Shown here: in pieces, positions 17,019-25,018 of the stretch
Layout of the letters: every line of letters begins with the position of its first letter
How positions within the stretch are numbered: position 1 is the stretch's first letter
NCBI GenBank assembly: GCA_018065695.1
Contig: JAGHST010000050.1
Coordinates: 1 to 33,341, forward strand
Source: Candidatus Cacconaster caballi
GTDB lineage: Bacteria; Bacteroidota; Bacteroidia; Bacteroidales; UBA932
DNA length: 33,341 nt
Direction: 5' to 3'
The notes under the pieces: generated by a model
Seen by the model: the letters and a program-made list of their open reading frames with translations, nothing else
Database searches by the model: none
Told to the model about the DNA's origin: nothing
Program-made: the position numbers and the translations under genes

Positions 17019-18395
17019 TCAGAACATGTAGTCCCAGGCCGGCAGTTTCGAAGGCTTGCTCTTCAGAGCCTTCAATGCCTTATCACTCAGATATTTCTTC
17101 TCAATTACAATGCGGAAAAGATATTCGTTGAACCACTCGTCCGTGAAAGTGACGTAGCCTTTGTTGCCGGATTGAGGGCCCCAGCTGTTTTCAAACTCCC
17201 ATTTGACCGGTACGTCATTGGCGTCAGTATCGCAACCGATGAGTGTCATTGCGTGTGAAGAGCCGCTCTGGCGGGTCAGGATGCGGGCCTTCTTGTCCAT
17301 ATCGAGTTTCACTCCGAAAAGGGACTCGTAGTCATAGTTTTCCATTGAAAGAATGCCTTCTGCACGTTTGCTCTGCTTTCCGACATCGCAGGAAACATAG
17401 AGTGGAGTGTTGTTCTTGATGGCGGCAAGAGCAGATGGCTTTATCTCTTCATTAGGAAGATTCAGATATACCCAGTTGACCCCTTCATAGGTGTTGCGGT
17501 AGTTCTCTATCTCGTAAACTTTGTAGTACTCCCTTGTCGGGTCGTTCATTATCATTACATATGTGTCCGGATTGTAGTCCTGAGGAACTATTCCGCGATA
17601 GAATTCCAAAGGTGTGGTCTTGAGCTCGCGGATTTCTCCTGCAGCGGTTTTGTATCGCCAGGTGAATTCCGTAGGAGGCTCGCCCAAGCAGAGGGCAAGC
17701 ACGCGGTAGACGTCTTTCAAAACCTCGATTTTCTTTTTCTCCACGTCTGCCTTGGAGACACCGGCATTGACCATTTCGCGAAGCTTGTATCCGCCCGTAC
17801 GGAGGACTTCCTTAATCACGCCGGCCATCTGTGAAGTGTTGTTGGAGTGCTCTGTCTCAGGCATTACGTTCTGAGGGACCACTCCGTATTTTTCGGCAAC
17901 GTCATAGAAAAGGTTCCAAACGCCTCCGTCAGCCACGGGAGCCTTGAAATAGAAGGCCACGGCCTCGTCGAGAAAATCCTTGTCGGCTGTGGCAATCGCA
18001 TTTTCGAGGAAAAGGTTCGCTTTTTCGAACTGATCCCAGAAAAAACAGTAGTTGTGTGAAAAATCAAACTCCTTGAGGCCGTATTTCTTCATCACGGTCG
18101 GACGGAGGACATTCATCGAGGTGAACATCCAGCATCTTCCGCTGCTGAGCTGATTGGTGATGCCCTTGACATCGACACGATACTTGAAGTAGTGATCCAC
18201 GGCACCGTCTTCCTTATAGTTCTGAGCAAGGCTCTTGATGTCTTTGTGGTGCGTCAGCACATTCTGGAGTGCCACGGTCGAAGGGTCTTTCACAAATGAA
18301 TCCTTGATTTGTTTCAGTTCGGTCTGGCCGATAGTCTGGGCGAATGCGCCGACGGCAATAAGCAGAGCCGACGCCAAAAGTGTAAGTTTTTTCAT
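17019..18395 (-). CDS. Secreted C1-family aminopeptidase (PepC/bleomycin hydrolase type)
   Basis: 458 residues, including a clear signal peptide ended by AFAQ (about residue 20), so it works in the periplasm or outside, unlike the cytoplasmic PepC of Firmicutes. The papain-like catalytic set is complete: oxyanion Gln82 and Cys88 in NQLSSGRCWMF, His381 in GSSHAMTLIG and Asn403 in FENSWG. The protein ends in ...LPAWDYMF, close in position to the C-terminal tail that in bleomycin hydrolases reaches the active site and limits cutting to free N-termini. It probably removes amino acids from peptides. The gene is six bases downstream of the M24 peptidase gene and 11 bases upstream of hypB. Confidence 0.88.
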   Translation of the reverse strand: MKKLTLLASALLIAVGAFAQTIGQTELKQIKDSFVKDPSTVALQNVLTHHKDIKSLAQNYKEDGAVDHYFKYRVDVKGITNQLSSGRCWMFTSMNVLRPTVMKKYGLKEFDFSHNYCFFWDQFEKANLFLENAIATADKDFLDEAVAFYFKAPVADGGVWNLFYDVAEKYGVVPQNVMPETEHSNNTSQMAGVIKEVLRTGGYKLREMVNAGVSKADVEKKKIEVLKDVYRVLALCLGEPPTEFTWRYKTAAGEIRELKTTPLEFYRGIVPQDYNPDTYVMIMNDPTREYYKVYEIENYRNTYEGVNWVYLNLPNEEIKPSALAAIKNNTPLYVSCDVGKQSKRAEGILSMENYDYESLFGVKLDMDKKARILTRQSGSSHAMTLIGCDTDANDVPVKWEFENSWGPQSGNKGYVTFTDEWFNEYLFRIVIEKKYLSDKALKALKSKPSKLPAWDYMF

Positions 18396-18401
18396 ATCAG
18401 T

Positions 18402-19793
18402 TTAGTTTTGCATTTCATTTTCAACGTCCTTGACAGTAATCGGAAGTCTCTTCGCCCCGAGAAGGCGAGCCCCGGTGGAAGTGATGAGAAGGTCGTCCTC
18501 CAGCCTGATGCCGCCGAAGTTGTAGTAGGCCTCCAATTTGTCGAAATTGATGTACTGCCCATTGTGGCCCTCTTTCTTCCACTGTTCAATAAGAGCAGGA
18601 ATGAAGTAGATGCCCGGCTCATCAGTCACGACATTGCCAGCTCTGAGCCTGCGGGCCATTCGAAGCGAGCCGAGACCGAGCTGTTTTGCACGCACCTGAT
18701 CATCGTCATAGCCGATGTAATCTTCACCGAGATTTTCCATATCGTGGCAGTCGAGGCCCATATTGTGGCCCAGACCGTGAGGCATGAACAGACCCTGTAC
18801 ACCGGCATCGACCATCTCTTCCACGTCTCCTTTCAAAAGGCCGAGATTGGACAGCCCCTTGACTATGATGCGGGCCGCACCGAGATGCATGTCACGATAG
18901 GTCACGCCCGGACGGGCATTTTCAAGCACAAACTGGTTTGCGGTGGAGACAATTGTATAGATTTCGGCCTGTTGCTGTGTAAATTTGCCGCTTGTAGGGA
19001 TGGTGCGGGTGTTGTCTGAACAATAGTGCGACTTCAATTCGCAGCCGGCATCTATCAGAAGCAGACGGCCGGGGGTGATGATGCCTTCGTGGCCGTGGTT
19101 GTGCATCGTCTCGCCGTGTTGGGAGAGGATGGTCGGAAAACTGCACATATAGCCTCCGCTGGCGCAGATGCCCTCCATCACTCCCACCAATTCCTGCTCC
19201 ACCATACCGGGACGCATCATCTTCATAGCGGAATAGTGCATCGCGTAGCCGAGATTGCAGGCTTTGTCTATCTCTTCAATCTCACAAGGCTCCTTGACAA
19301 GACGCTGGCTGACGATTGCCCTGATGAACTTTTCGCTGGCGGCGGATTGCATCGAACCAAGCGGAATGCCGAGCACGCTGTTGAGATATATCTTGTGGGA
19401 ATCCCTGTACGGAGGCAGGAAGTGAATCACCCTGCCCTTGCGCTGAGCCTCTGCAAGAAGCGAATCCAGATGGGAAAGCGAAGCGCTGCGGCTCACTCCC
19501 ACCTCAGCCGCCTGCTCGGCAACTGAAGGCTGCGGCCCCATCCAGATGATGTCGTTCATATCGACATCGTCGGCAAAAATGCATTCCTCTCCGCTGTCGG
19601 CATCGATGACGGCGGCAAAATCGGGACGGTCTATACCGAAATAGTACAGGAATGAACTGTCCTGACGGAAAAGATATGCGTTGTCGGCATTGTTGCAGGG
19701 AGATTCCTGATTACCGAGAAAGAGAATCAGGCCTTTATCGATATTTTCGAGAAGTTTCTTTCTTCTCGCCACATAAACGGATTTGTCAAACAT
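18402..19793 (-). CDS. M24B metallopeptidase, aminopeptidase P/prolidase family
   Basis: 463 residues, normal for PepP-like enzymes. An N-terminal domain (about 1-175) has the LFLGNQESP and SSFLYYFGIDRPD pattern seen in Bacteroidetes homologues. The C-terminal pita-bread domain carries the dinuclear-metal ligands: LLIDAG and YCSDNTRT (two Asp), PHGLGHNMG (His), TDEPGIYF (Glu) and GGIRLEDD (Glu). No signal peptide is present, so it is cytoplasmic. It should cut Xaa-Pro bonds. The gene lies seven bases after aroC and six bases before the secreted C1 peptidase. The pair could finish the digestion of proline-containing peptides. Whether it prefers dipeptides (prolidase) or longer peptides (PepP) cannot be told. 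Confidence 0.88.
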   Translation of the reverse strand: MFDKSVYVARRKKLLENIDKGLILFLGNQESPCNNADNAYLFRQDSSFLYYFGIDRPDFAAVIDADSGEECIFADDVDMNDIIWMGPQPSVAEQAAEVGVSRSASLSHLDSLLAEAQRKGRVIHFLPPYRDSHKIYLNSVLGIPLGSMQSAASEKFIRAIVSQRLVKEPCEIEEIDKACNLGYAMHYSAMKMMRPGMVEQELVGVMEGICASGGYMCSFPTILSQHGETMHNHGHEGIITPGRLLLIDAGCELKSHYCSDNTRTIPTSGKFTQQQAEIYTIVSTANQFVLENARPGVTYRDMHLGAARIIVKGLSNLGLLKGDVEEMVDAGVQGLFMPHGLGHNMGLDCHDMENLGEDYIGYDDDQVRAKQLGLGSLRMARRLRAGNVVTDEPGIYFIPALIEQWKKEGHNGQYINFDKLEAYYNFGGIRLEDDLLITSTGARLLGAKRLPITVKDVENEMQN

Positions 19794-19800
19794 ATCGGGG

Positions 19801-20841
19801 TCAGATGGAATTAGGGCGTTTAAGCATATCCTTCATAAGAAGGTCTGCGAGAGTTATGGCGGTCATCGCTTCCACAACAGGCGGTACGCGCAGAGCGAAA
19901 CAGGTGTCGTGACGCCCCGGTACCGATATATCAGTCATACATTTGTTGATGAAATCGAAGGTTGACTGCTTCTTTATGATACTGCTGGTAGGCTTGACTG
20001 CAATGCGGAAAACGAGCTCATTGCCGTTCGATATGCCGCCGTTGACTCCGCCGGCCCCGTTTCGGGAGGTGTGACCTTTGGCGTCGATGAACGGATCGTT
20101 GTGCTCGGAGCCTTTCATTCGCGAAGCAGCGAAGCCGTCTCCGAATTCTATGCCGCGGATGCCGGGGATTGTAAATATGGCGTGAGAGAGCATTGATTCG
20201 AGAGAATCGAAGAAAGGCTCTCCAATGCCTGCAATCATATTGTTGCAGCGACACTCGATAATGCCGCCTATGGAATCGCCTTCCTTGATGGTGCTGTCCA
20301 GAAGTTCTTCTACCTTGGACCAGTCTTCCGTGGAAATTCCGCCCACTTCAATCAGTCGCGCCTTGATGCTGATAGGGTCCACGATTTTCTTGGCCACGAC
20401 ACCGGCACCCACCAGAGGGAGCGTCATACGGCCGGAGAAGAAACCGCCACCCATAAAATCGGTGTTCTCAAAGTCGCGTTTCCTGGACGAATATTTGATA
20501 TAGGCCGTAAAATCGGCGTGGCCCGGACGGGGAACGTTTCGGAACGGAGTGTAGTCCTCCGGATGGATGTTGTTGTTTTCGAAGGTGATGGTCAGAGGCT
20601 TGCCGTTGGTTACATATACGCCGTCCCCATTCTTGCCAACACCGCTCTCTATTTGCGGAACATCTTCCTCTATGCGGGATGTTGTGCCCTTGGCGCCACT
20701 TTTGCGGCGAAGGATATCCTCGGTGAAGTCTACACTGTCCAAAGGGATGCCGGCAGGGACACCGCTGATGGTTATACCGATGACCGGAGCATGGGAGGCT
20801 CCGAAAATCTGGACCTTGAATTGGTCTCCGAATGTGTTCAT
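19801..20841 (-). CDS. aroC: Chorismate synthase, divergent
   Basis: 346 residues; catalyses 5-enolpyruvylshikimate-3-phosphate to chorismate with reduced FMN, the last shikimate step. The two catalytic histidines are kept: His17 in FGASHAP and His108 in RPGHAD. However, the usual GESHG reads GASHA, and the common GGRSSARET signature is replaced by GGGFFSGRMT (131-140), closer to the 'HFSGR' form I associate with clostridial enzymes than to the form of Bacteroides. The RNGAGGVNGGISNGN and VPGRHDTC stretches confirm the family. The gene starts four bases after aroDA and ends seven bases before the M24 peptidase gene. Function is very likely; subgroup assignment is from memory. Confidence 0.9.
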   Translation of the reverse strand: MNTFGDQFKVQIFGASHAPVIGITISGVPAGIPLDSVDFTEDILRRKSGAKGTTSRIEEDVPQIESGVGKNGDGVYVTNGKPLTITFENNNIHPEDYTPFRNVPRPGHADFTAYIKYSSRKRDFENTDFMGGGFFSGRMTLPLVGAGVVAKKIVDPISIKARLIEVGGISTEDWSKVEELLDSTIKEGDSIGGIIECRCNNMIAGIGEPFFDSLESMLSHAIFTIPGIRGIEFGDGFAASRMKGSEHNDPFIDAKGHTSRNGAGGVNGGISNGNELVFRIAVKPTSSIIKKQSTFDFINKCMTDISVPGRHDTCFALRVPPVVEAMTAITLADLLMKDMLKRPNSI

Positions 20842-20845
20842 CTCT

Positions 20846-22813
20846 TTATTTTTTCTTCGTTAATTTTCCGACTGTCTCTACAAAGTTAGGAAAAGATTTG
20901 TCAGTTGCATCCATATTGTCGATACGAATTTGACCTTTTACCCTCAATGACGCCAAATAAAGTGCCATTGCCAGACGATGATCTCCGTGTGAGGAGCACT
21001 CCACAACGTCTAAAACATAGTTCTCGCGGCCCTGAATGAAGAGTTCGTCTCCGCACAGGCGGGTGCGGACTCCGATTTTTGCAAACTCCCCGCAGAAGGT
21101 CTTAACCCTGTCGCTTTCCTTGTTGGCAAGACGCTTCACTCCTCCTATCACGCTCTCGCCTGCGGTGAATGTTGCCAGAAGGAACAGAGGCGCGAACAGG
21201 TCCGGCGAGTCGGTCAGGTCGAAATAAAACGGACAGAGGATGCTCTTGCGAACGCTGAGCCTGCCCTCCTTCATCTCCACGTCTATGTTGGAACTTTCCA
21301 TTACAGGCAGGATGACGGCATCGGCCTGAGCGGAATATTCATCCAGATTCTCGATGGTGATGTCGCCCATAATGGCTCCCGCCGCCATCAGCATTGCGGC
21401 TGCGCTCCAATCCTTTTCCACCTCCAGCCCCTGCACCGGACGGATTGTCTGCGGGGCTTCGATAACGTACGAGCGGTGGAACACGGCGGGCTCGTCGCTG
21501 TCGAGGAATCCATCGTCCTCCCCGTGCTCCTCATCCACCCGGCGGATATCCTTCAAGCCGAAATACTCCGCTATTGAAGTGGTAAGGTCGAGATATGGAG
21601 CACTCGCGACATTGTTTATGCCAAGATAACTCTTTCTTTCGCACTGGCTCAGAGCCAGAAGCAGTCCTGATATGGTCTGGGAACTCCTGCTTCCGTCGAT
21701 TATCTCCCATATGTGGTGCAAATTGCCCTCCACAATCACCGGAAGATATGATTTGTCGGTATAGGTGACTTTCACTCCCGCTTTACGGAGAATCTTCTTC
21801 TGGTCGTCGAGTTTGCGGCCCAGCAGAGTTTTCTCGCCTGTTATGGTCACAGGTTCGCGCGAAAGACCGCAAAGGGGAATCAGCAGACGTGCCAGAAGTG
21901 CAGACTCGCCTACCTCCAGGCGGCCGTCACGCACTTTCAGGCCTCCGGCGGCGATGTTCTGATGGCCCTCGATTGTGATGGTGGTGTCCTCCACGAATAC
22001 CTCCGCATAGAGGCTCTCCGCCACCCTTATCGCAGCTCTCACGTCACCGGAGAGGGTCACTCCGAAAAGCCTGGTAGTGCCGCTGGTGAGCGCGGCAAGC
22101 AGAATCGCCCTTTGGGCAAAGCTTTTCGATGAGGGAAGGTTGCTGACCGTGCCTTCCAATGTCAATTCTTTTTTGCTTATGAAATCGAAAAACTGCGGTT
22201 GTCCCTGGGCGGTGGCTCCTTTCCTGGTGGGCGAGAGATAGAAAAAAGGCGCTCCTTTGGCAAAAGAGACGAGTCTTGAATCTCTTCCGTTTTCGCCCAT
22301 GGCAAATGCCACAAGCTGATCCCCGGGGAATTTATCATATAACTTGACCACTGTGTCCCCATCGGTGTCACTGATGGCTCTGGTCACTATTTTGACTATG
22401 TCGGCACCTTCCAGAAAGGCGGAGCGTGCGATTGCCTCAAGTGTCTCAAGGGAATCTGTGGCCACTCTGTTGTGATAGGAGACAATGAGTTTGCATCCCT
22501 TGTTCAGAGCAAGGTTCATCAGCCATTTGCGATTCTTTTCCGGATAGTATGTCGGTATATCGACATAATCGGCTCCGGCAAGAATGGCCAGAGAAAGCAG
22601 TTCGGTCGCTTCTTCGACAGTGACATCGTCTGTTGTGTGGCAGGTGGCGATAAGGACGGAATTGCGCCTGAGCGAGAATATTTCGCGCAGCTGGTCATCG
22701 TCCATCAGACAACTGTCCAGCCTTATCTCTATGGCTGCATCTCTGCGGGTACTTACCATGTAGCCCGTATAGTTGTAGGAGGCCTCTTTCAGGCTGAAAC
22801 AGAGCGTTCCCAT
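20846..22813 (-). CDS. aroDA: Fused type I 3-dehydroquinate dehydratase and EPSP synthase
   Basis: 655 residues with two enzymes in one chain. Residues 1-215 are a type I dehydroquinase: EIRLD with Glu29, His114 in SYHN and the Schiff-base Lys141 in DIVKIV. Residues 216-655 are EPSP synthase: Lys230 in LPSSKS, GSRSSQT, VEKDWSAA, SPDLFAP, KESDR, HGDHRLAM and DKSFPNF all fit in order. The PEP-loop usually written GNAGTAMR reads GESALLAR (302-309); the Arg is kept, but the position aligned to E. coli Gly96 is Ala. It performs shikimate steps 3 and 6. The ATG start gives an immediate first strand (LCFSL), and it overlaps the aroB end by 25 bases, suggesting translational coupling. The fusion order is uncommon; the SDH and kinase steps are not encoded nearby. 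Confidence 0.92.
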   Translation of the reverse strand: MGTLCFSLKEASYNYTGYMVSTRRDAAIEIRLDSCLMDDDQLREIFSLRRNSVLIATCHTTDDVTVEEATELLSLAILAGADYVDIPTYYPEKNRKWLMNLALNKGCKLIVSYHNRVATDSLETLEAIARSAFLEGADIVKIVTRAISDTDGDTVVKLYDKFPGDQLVAFAMGENGRDSRLVSFAKGAPFFYLSPTRKGATAQGQPQFFDFISKKELTLEGTVSNLPSSKSFAQRAILLAALTSGTTRLFGVTLSGDVRAAIRVAESLYAEVFVEDTTITIEGHQNIAAGGLKVRDGRLEVGESALLARLLIPLCGLSREPVTITGEKTLLGRKLDDQKKILRKAGVKVTYTDKSYLPVIVEGNLHHIWEIIDGSRSSQTISGLLLALSQCERKSYLGINNVASAPYLDLTTSIAEYFGLKDIRRVDEEHGEDDGFLDSDEPAVFHRSYVIEAPQTIRPVQGLEVEKDWSAAAMLMAAGAIMGDITIENLDEYSAQADAVILPVMESSNIDVEMKEGRLSVRKSILCPFYFDLTDSPDLFAPLFLLATFTAGESVIGGVKRLANKESDRVKTFCGEFAKIGVRTRLCGDELFIQGRENYVLDVVECSSHGDHRLAMALYLASLRVKGQIRIDNMDATDKSFPNFVETVGKLTKKK

Positions 22814-23739
22814 ATAACAGGTTTGCCAATGTCTTCAAGCAAAATGAATTTCTGTCTGTCGCCGCTGCGCTTCTTGTCCTGAAGGATAGCCTTCATCAGT
22901 TGCGCGGCAGGAATGTCGCACTCTGTCGGAAGTCCGACGGAGTAAAGGTCTTTCTTTATGGCAGCGGCTGTTGCAGGCTGGAGCAGGCCCTCTTTTACAG
23001 ATTCGTCACAAGCCATTGAAATGCCTATGGCCACCGCTTCTCCATGCAGATAGAGGTCGGAGCACTTCTCTATGGCGTGGGCGAAAGTGTGTCCGAGATT
23101 CAGGATATGGCGGCGGCCTCTGTCCTGATAATCTTCCGCCACTATGCTGCTTTTTATCTGCACGGCGCGTCTGACGAGCGTGTCAAGTATGCCCGGCTCT
23201 GGCGTCCCTCTCGAAAAACACCTGACTGCAGCGGCATAACTTTCTGCGTCTGCAAGGAGGAATGTCTTTATCATCTCGGCGGCACCGCATCGCAACTGCC
23301 TGTCAGGCAGAGTGACGGTCAGTTTCGGGTCTATATAGACAAATTCCGCCCCGGCGAAGCAGCCGAGGATATTCTTGAAGCCGTCGAAATTCACTCCGCA
23401 TTTTCCTCCGATGGAAGCATCTACCTGGGCCAGCAGTGTTGTAGGGACAAGGCCGTAAGGCATTCCACGCTTATAGATTGAGGCCGTCAGGCCCACAAGG
23501 TCCGTCACGATGCCGCCGCCTATGCCCAGCAACAGAGTGTCGCGACCGGCCTCCTGTTCGAGAAGCCAGCGGACGATGGACTCTACTGTCCTGAGACTTT
23601 TTGCCTGCTCCGAGGCGTGGACATAATAGACGGGACAGGGCGGCTTTGGAAAACGGCTGCTCTTAAAAAAATCATCAACAACGGCCACTGTATGGCTGTT
23701 GTTGATGACCGGATAGGAGTATATTACGTTATCTTTCAA
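22789..23739 (-). CDS. aroB: 3-Dehydroquinate synthase (short N-terminus, start uncertain)
   Basis: About 316 residues from a TTG at 23739; usual AroB is 340-370. Converts DAHP to 3-dehydroquinate with NAD and a divalent metal. Visible motifs: GIGGGIVTDLVG (NAD), PTTLLAQVDASIGGK with GVNFDGFKN, an AAEMIKT segment, NLGHTFAHAIE and LHGEAVAIG, which hold the metal-binding Glu/His residues. The frame also stays open upstream to an ATG at 23796 and a TTG at 23820, but those would overlap the previous gene by 68 or 92 bases. The extra residues there look like an out-of-frame reading of that gene. The TTG at 23739 overlaps its stop by 11 bases and fits coupling. The first NAD-domain strand is therefore short or degenerate. 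It is followed by aroDA with a 25-base overlap. Confidence 0.88.
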   Translation of the reverse strand: MKDNVIYSYPVINNSHTVAVVDDFFKSSRFPKPPCPVYYVHASEQAKSLRTVESIVRWLLEQEAGRDTLLLGIGGGIVTDLVGLTASIYKRGMPYGLVPTTLLAQVDASIGGKCGVNFDGFKNILGCFAGAEFVYIDPKLTVTLPDRQLRCGAAEMIKTFLLADAESYAAAVRCFSRGTPEPGILDTLVRRAVQIKSSIVAEDYQDRGRRHILNLGHTFAHAIEKCSDLYLHGEAVAIGISMACDESVKEGLLQPATAAAIKKDLYSVGLPTECDIPAAQLMKAILQDKKRSGDRQKFILLEDIGKPVIWERSVSA

Positions 23740-24943
23740 TGCTGCCGGCAACAATGTTGGCAATACGTGCGCGAAGTTTGCCTGTACCACCCTCATCCTT
23801 CGGATGTACACGGTGGGCAAGGACTATTACGGCAGTCTTGGAATCGAGGTCCATAATGATGGAAGTGCCTGTATAGCCTGTATGGCAGATGGTGCGGGTG
23901 CGGCTGGTAAGGTCTCCGCGAAGGCCTGCAGCGCTGCTGCGGTTGTCCCAGCCGAGGGCGCGGCCGATCCACTCGTCATTGTCTGAAGGGACGGTAGCCA
24001 TTGCCTCTACTGCTGCAGGGCTGAGTATGCGGCGCCCGTTGACGGCTCCGCCGTTCATGATGGCTGCGCAGATGACTGATGCGTCTTCAGCATTTGTGAA
24101 GACACCGGCATTGCCTGAGTTGCCTGAGTTGGCCAGACGTGCGAGCGGATCGTGAACCTCACCGAGGAGGCAATTGCCGTCTTCCTGAACCTCGGTAGGA
24201 GCAACGAGAGGCATCAGTTCCGGATGACGTTTCTTAGGCTCGTAGCAGGTGTGCTTGAGACCGAGCTTTCCGAACACGTTCTGCTCTGCATAGTCTTCGA
24301 GCTTCATACCGGTAATATTCTGGAGAATATTCTGTACGGTCACGAAATTCAGGCAGCTGTACATATAGCCGGTCTTTGGACGGAAGTTGCGTTTCACTTC
24401 ATTGGCGATGTGCCAGATGAGGGAATCAGGACTGTCCTCACCGAATCTTTCGAGATAAGATGCGGTGGCGATGTATGGAGCTATGCCTGATGTATGTGTC
24501 ATTACATCCTGTACGGTGATGTCAACCTTTTCGCCTGTCTCGGGATCAACCCAAGGCTTGTAGCCGGGGATATACATATCCACCTCATCCGTAAGGCGGA
24601 CGCGGCCGTCCTCTATGAGTTGCATGAATGAAAGGGTTGTGCCTATACATTTGCTGCAGGATGCCATATCGAACATTGTTTCAGGCGTCATAGGGATTGT
24701 GTCCGGATATACCTGTTTGTTGCCGTAAGCCTTGAGAAAGACTATCTTGTCACCGCGCACGACTGACACGACAGCGCCGGGGATATTGCCTTCCTCTATG
24801 GCAAGTGCCACCTCACGGTCAATCTGTGCGAGTTTCTTGGAGTTCATCCCCATCTGCTCCGGGGATACTTTCTTGATTGTGCCCTCTTGTGCGCAGCTTG
24901 CGACAAAGGCAATCATAAGCAGGATGTAAAAAAGCTTTTTCAT
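23729..24943 (-). CDS. Beta-lactamase-fold serine hydrolase lipoprotein (class C/EstB-like)
   Basis: 404 residues. The lipoprotein signal ends in AFVASC (Cys17). Catalytic pattern: Ser95-x-x-Lys98 in ASCSK, Tyr195 in YSCLNF, and HTG at 354-356. The second motif reads Tyr-Ser-Cys where true class C beta-lactamases have Tyr-x-Asn, which points to an esterase, peptidase or cell-wall amide hydrolase rather than an antibiotic-resistance enzyme. It would act in the periplasm or at the outer membrane. It is the first gene of the long operon and its end overlaps aroB. A good promoter lies 24 bases upstream. The substrate is unknown; a link to peptide or peptidoglycan turnover would fit the two peptidases later in the operon. 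Confidence 0.85.
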   Translation of the reverse strand: MKKLFYILLMIAFVASCAQEGTIKKVSPEQMGMNSKKLAQIDREVALAIEEGNIPGAVVSVVRGDKIVFLKAYGNKQVYPDTIPMTPETMFDMASCSKCIGTTLSFMQLIEDGRVRLTDEVDMYIPGYKPWVDPETGEKVDITVQDVMTHTSGIAPYIATASYLERFGEDSPDSLIWHIANEVKRNFRPKTGYMYSCLNFVTVQNILQNITGMKLEDYAEQNVFGKLGLKHTCYEPKKRHPELMPLVAPTEVQEDGNCLLGEVHDPLARLANSGNSGNAGVFTNAEDASVICAAIMNGGAVNGRRILSPAAVEAMATVPSDNDEWIGRALGWDNRSSAAGLRGDLTSRTRTICHTGYTGTSIIMDLDSKTAVIVLAHRVHPKDEGGTGKLRARIANIVAGSIER

Positions 24944-24967
24944 AGTAGTGAAATATGCATATCTTCA

Positions 24968-24999
24968 CAAAATTAATAAATAATTTCTTAACTTTGCAA
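24968..24999 (-). promoter_or_regulatory. Promoter of the serine hydrolase-aro-peptidase-hypB operon
   Basis: On the minus strand, TTG (24999-24997) and, after 21 bases, TAATTTTG (24975-24968), a perfect match to the Bacteroidetes -7 element TAnnTTTG. The start codon at 24943 lies 24 bases further on, giving a leader of about 17-20 bases. The -33 part overlaps the tRNA-Leu promoter on the other strand. Confidence 0.6.
24989..24996 (+). promoter_or_regulatory. -7 element of tRNA-Leu
   Basis: TAACTTTG at 24989-24996 exactly fits TAnnTTTG and lies 22 bases before the first tRNA base at 25019, so the precursor would have a 5' leader of about 15 bases. A -33 element is not obvious. Confidence 0.55.
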
Positions 25000-25018
25000 C
25001 GCTATCGAACGAACACGC

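Noticed and set aside
18309-19019. A 236-codon plus-strand open frame opposite the M24 and C1 peptidase genes
   Set aside because: It crosses the junction of two firmly identified minus-strand genes and shows no motif of its own.
23729-24943. Antibiotic-resistance beta-lactamase
   Set aside because: The Tyr-x-Asn motif is changed and the protein is a lipoprotein in a housekeeping operon; only the fold is supported.
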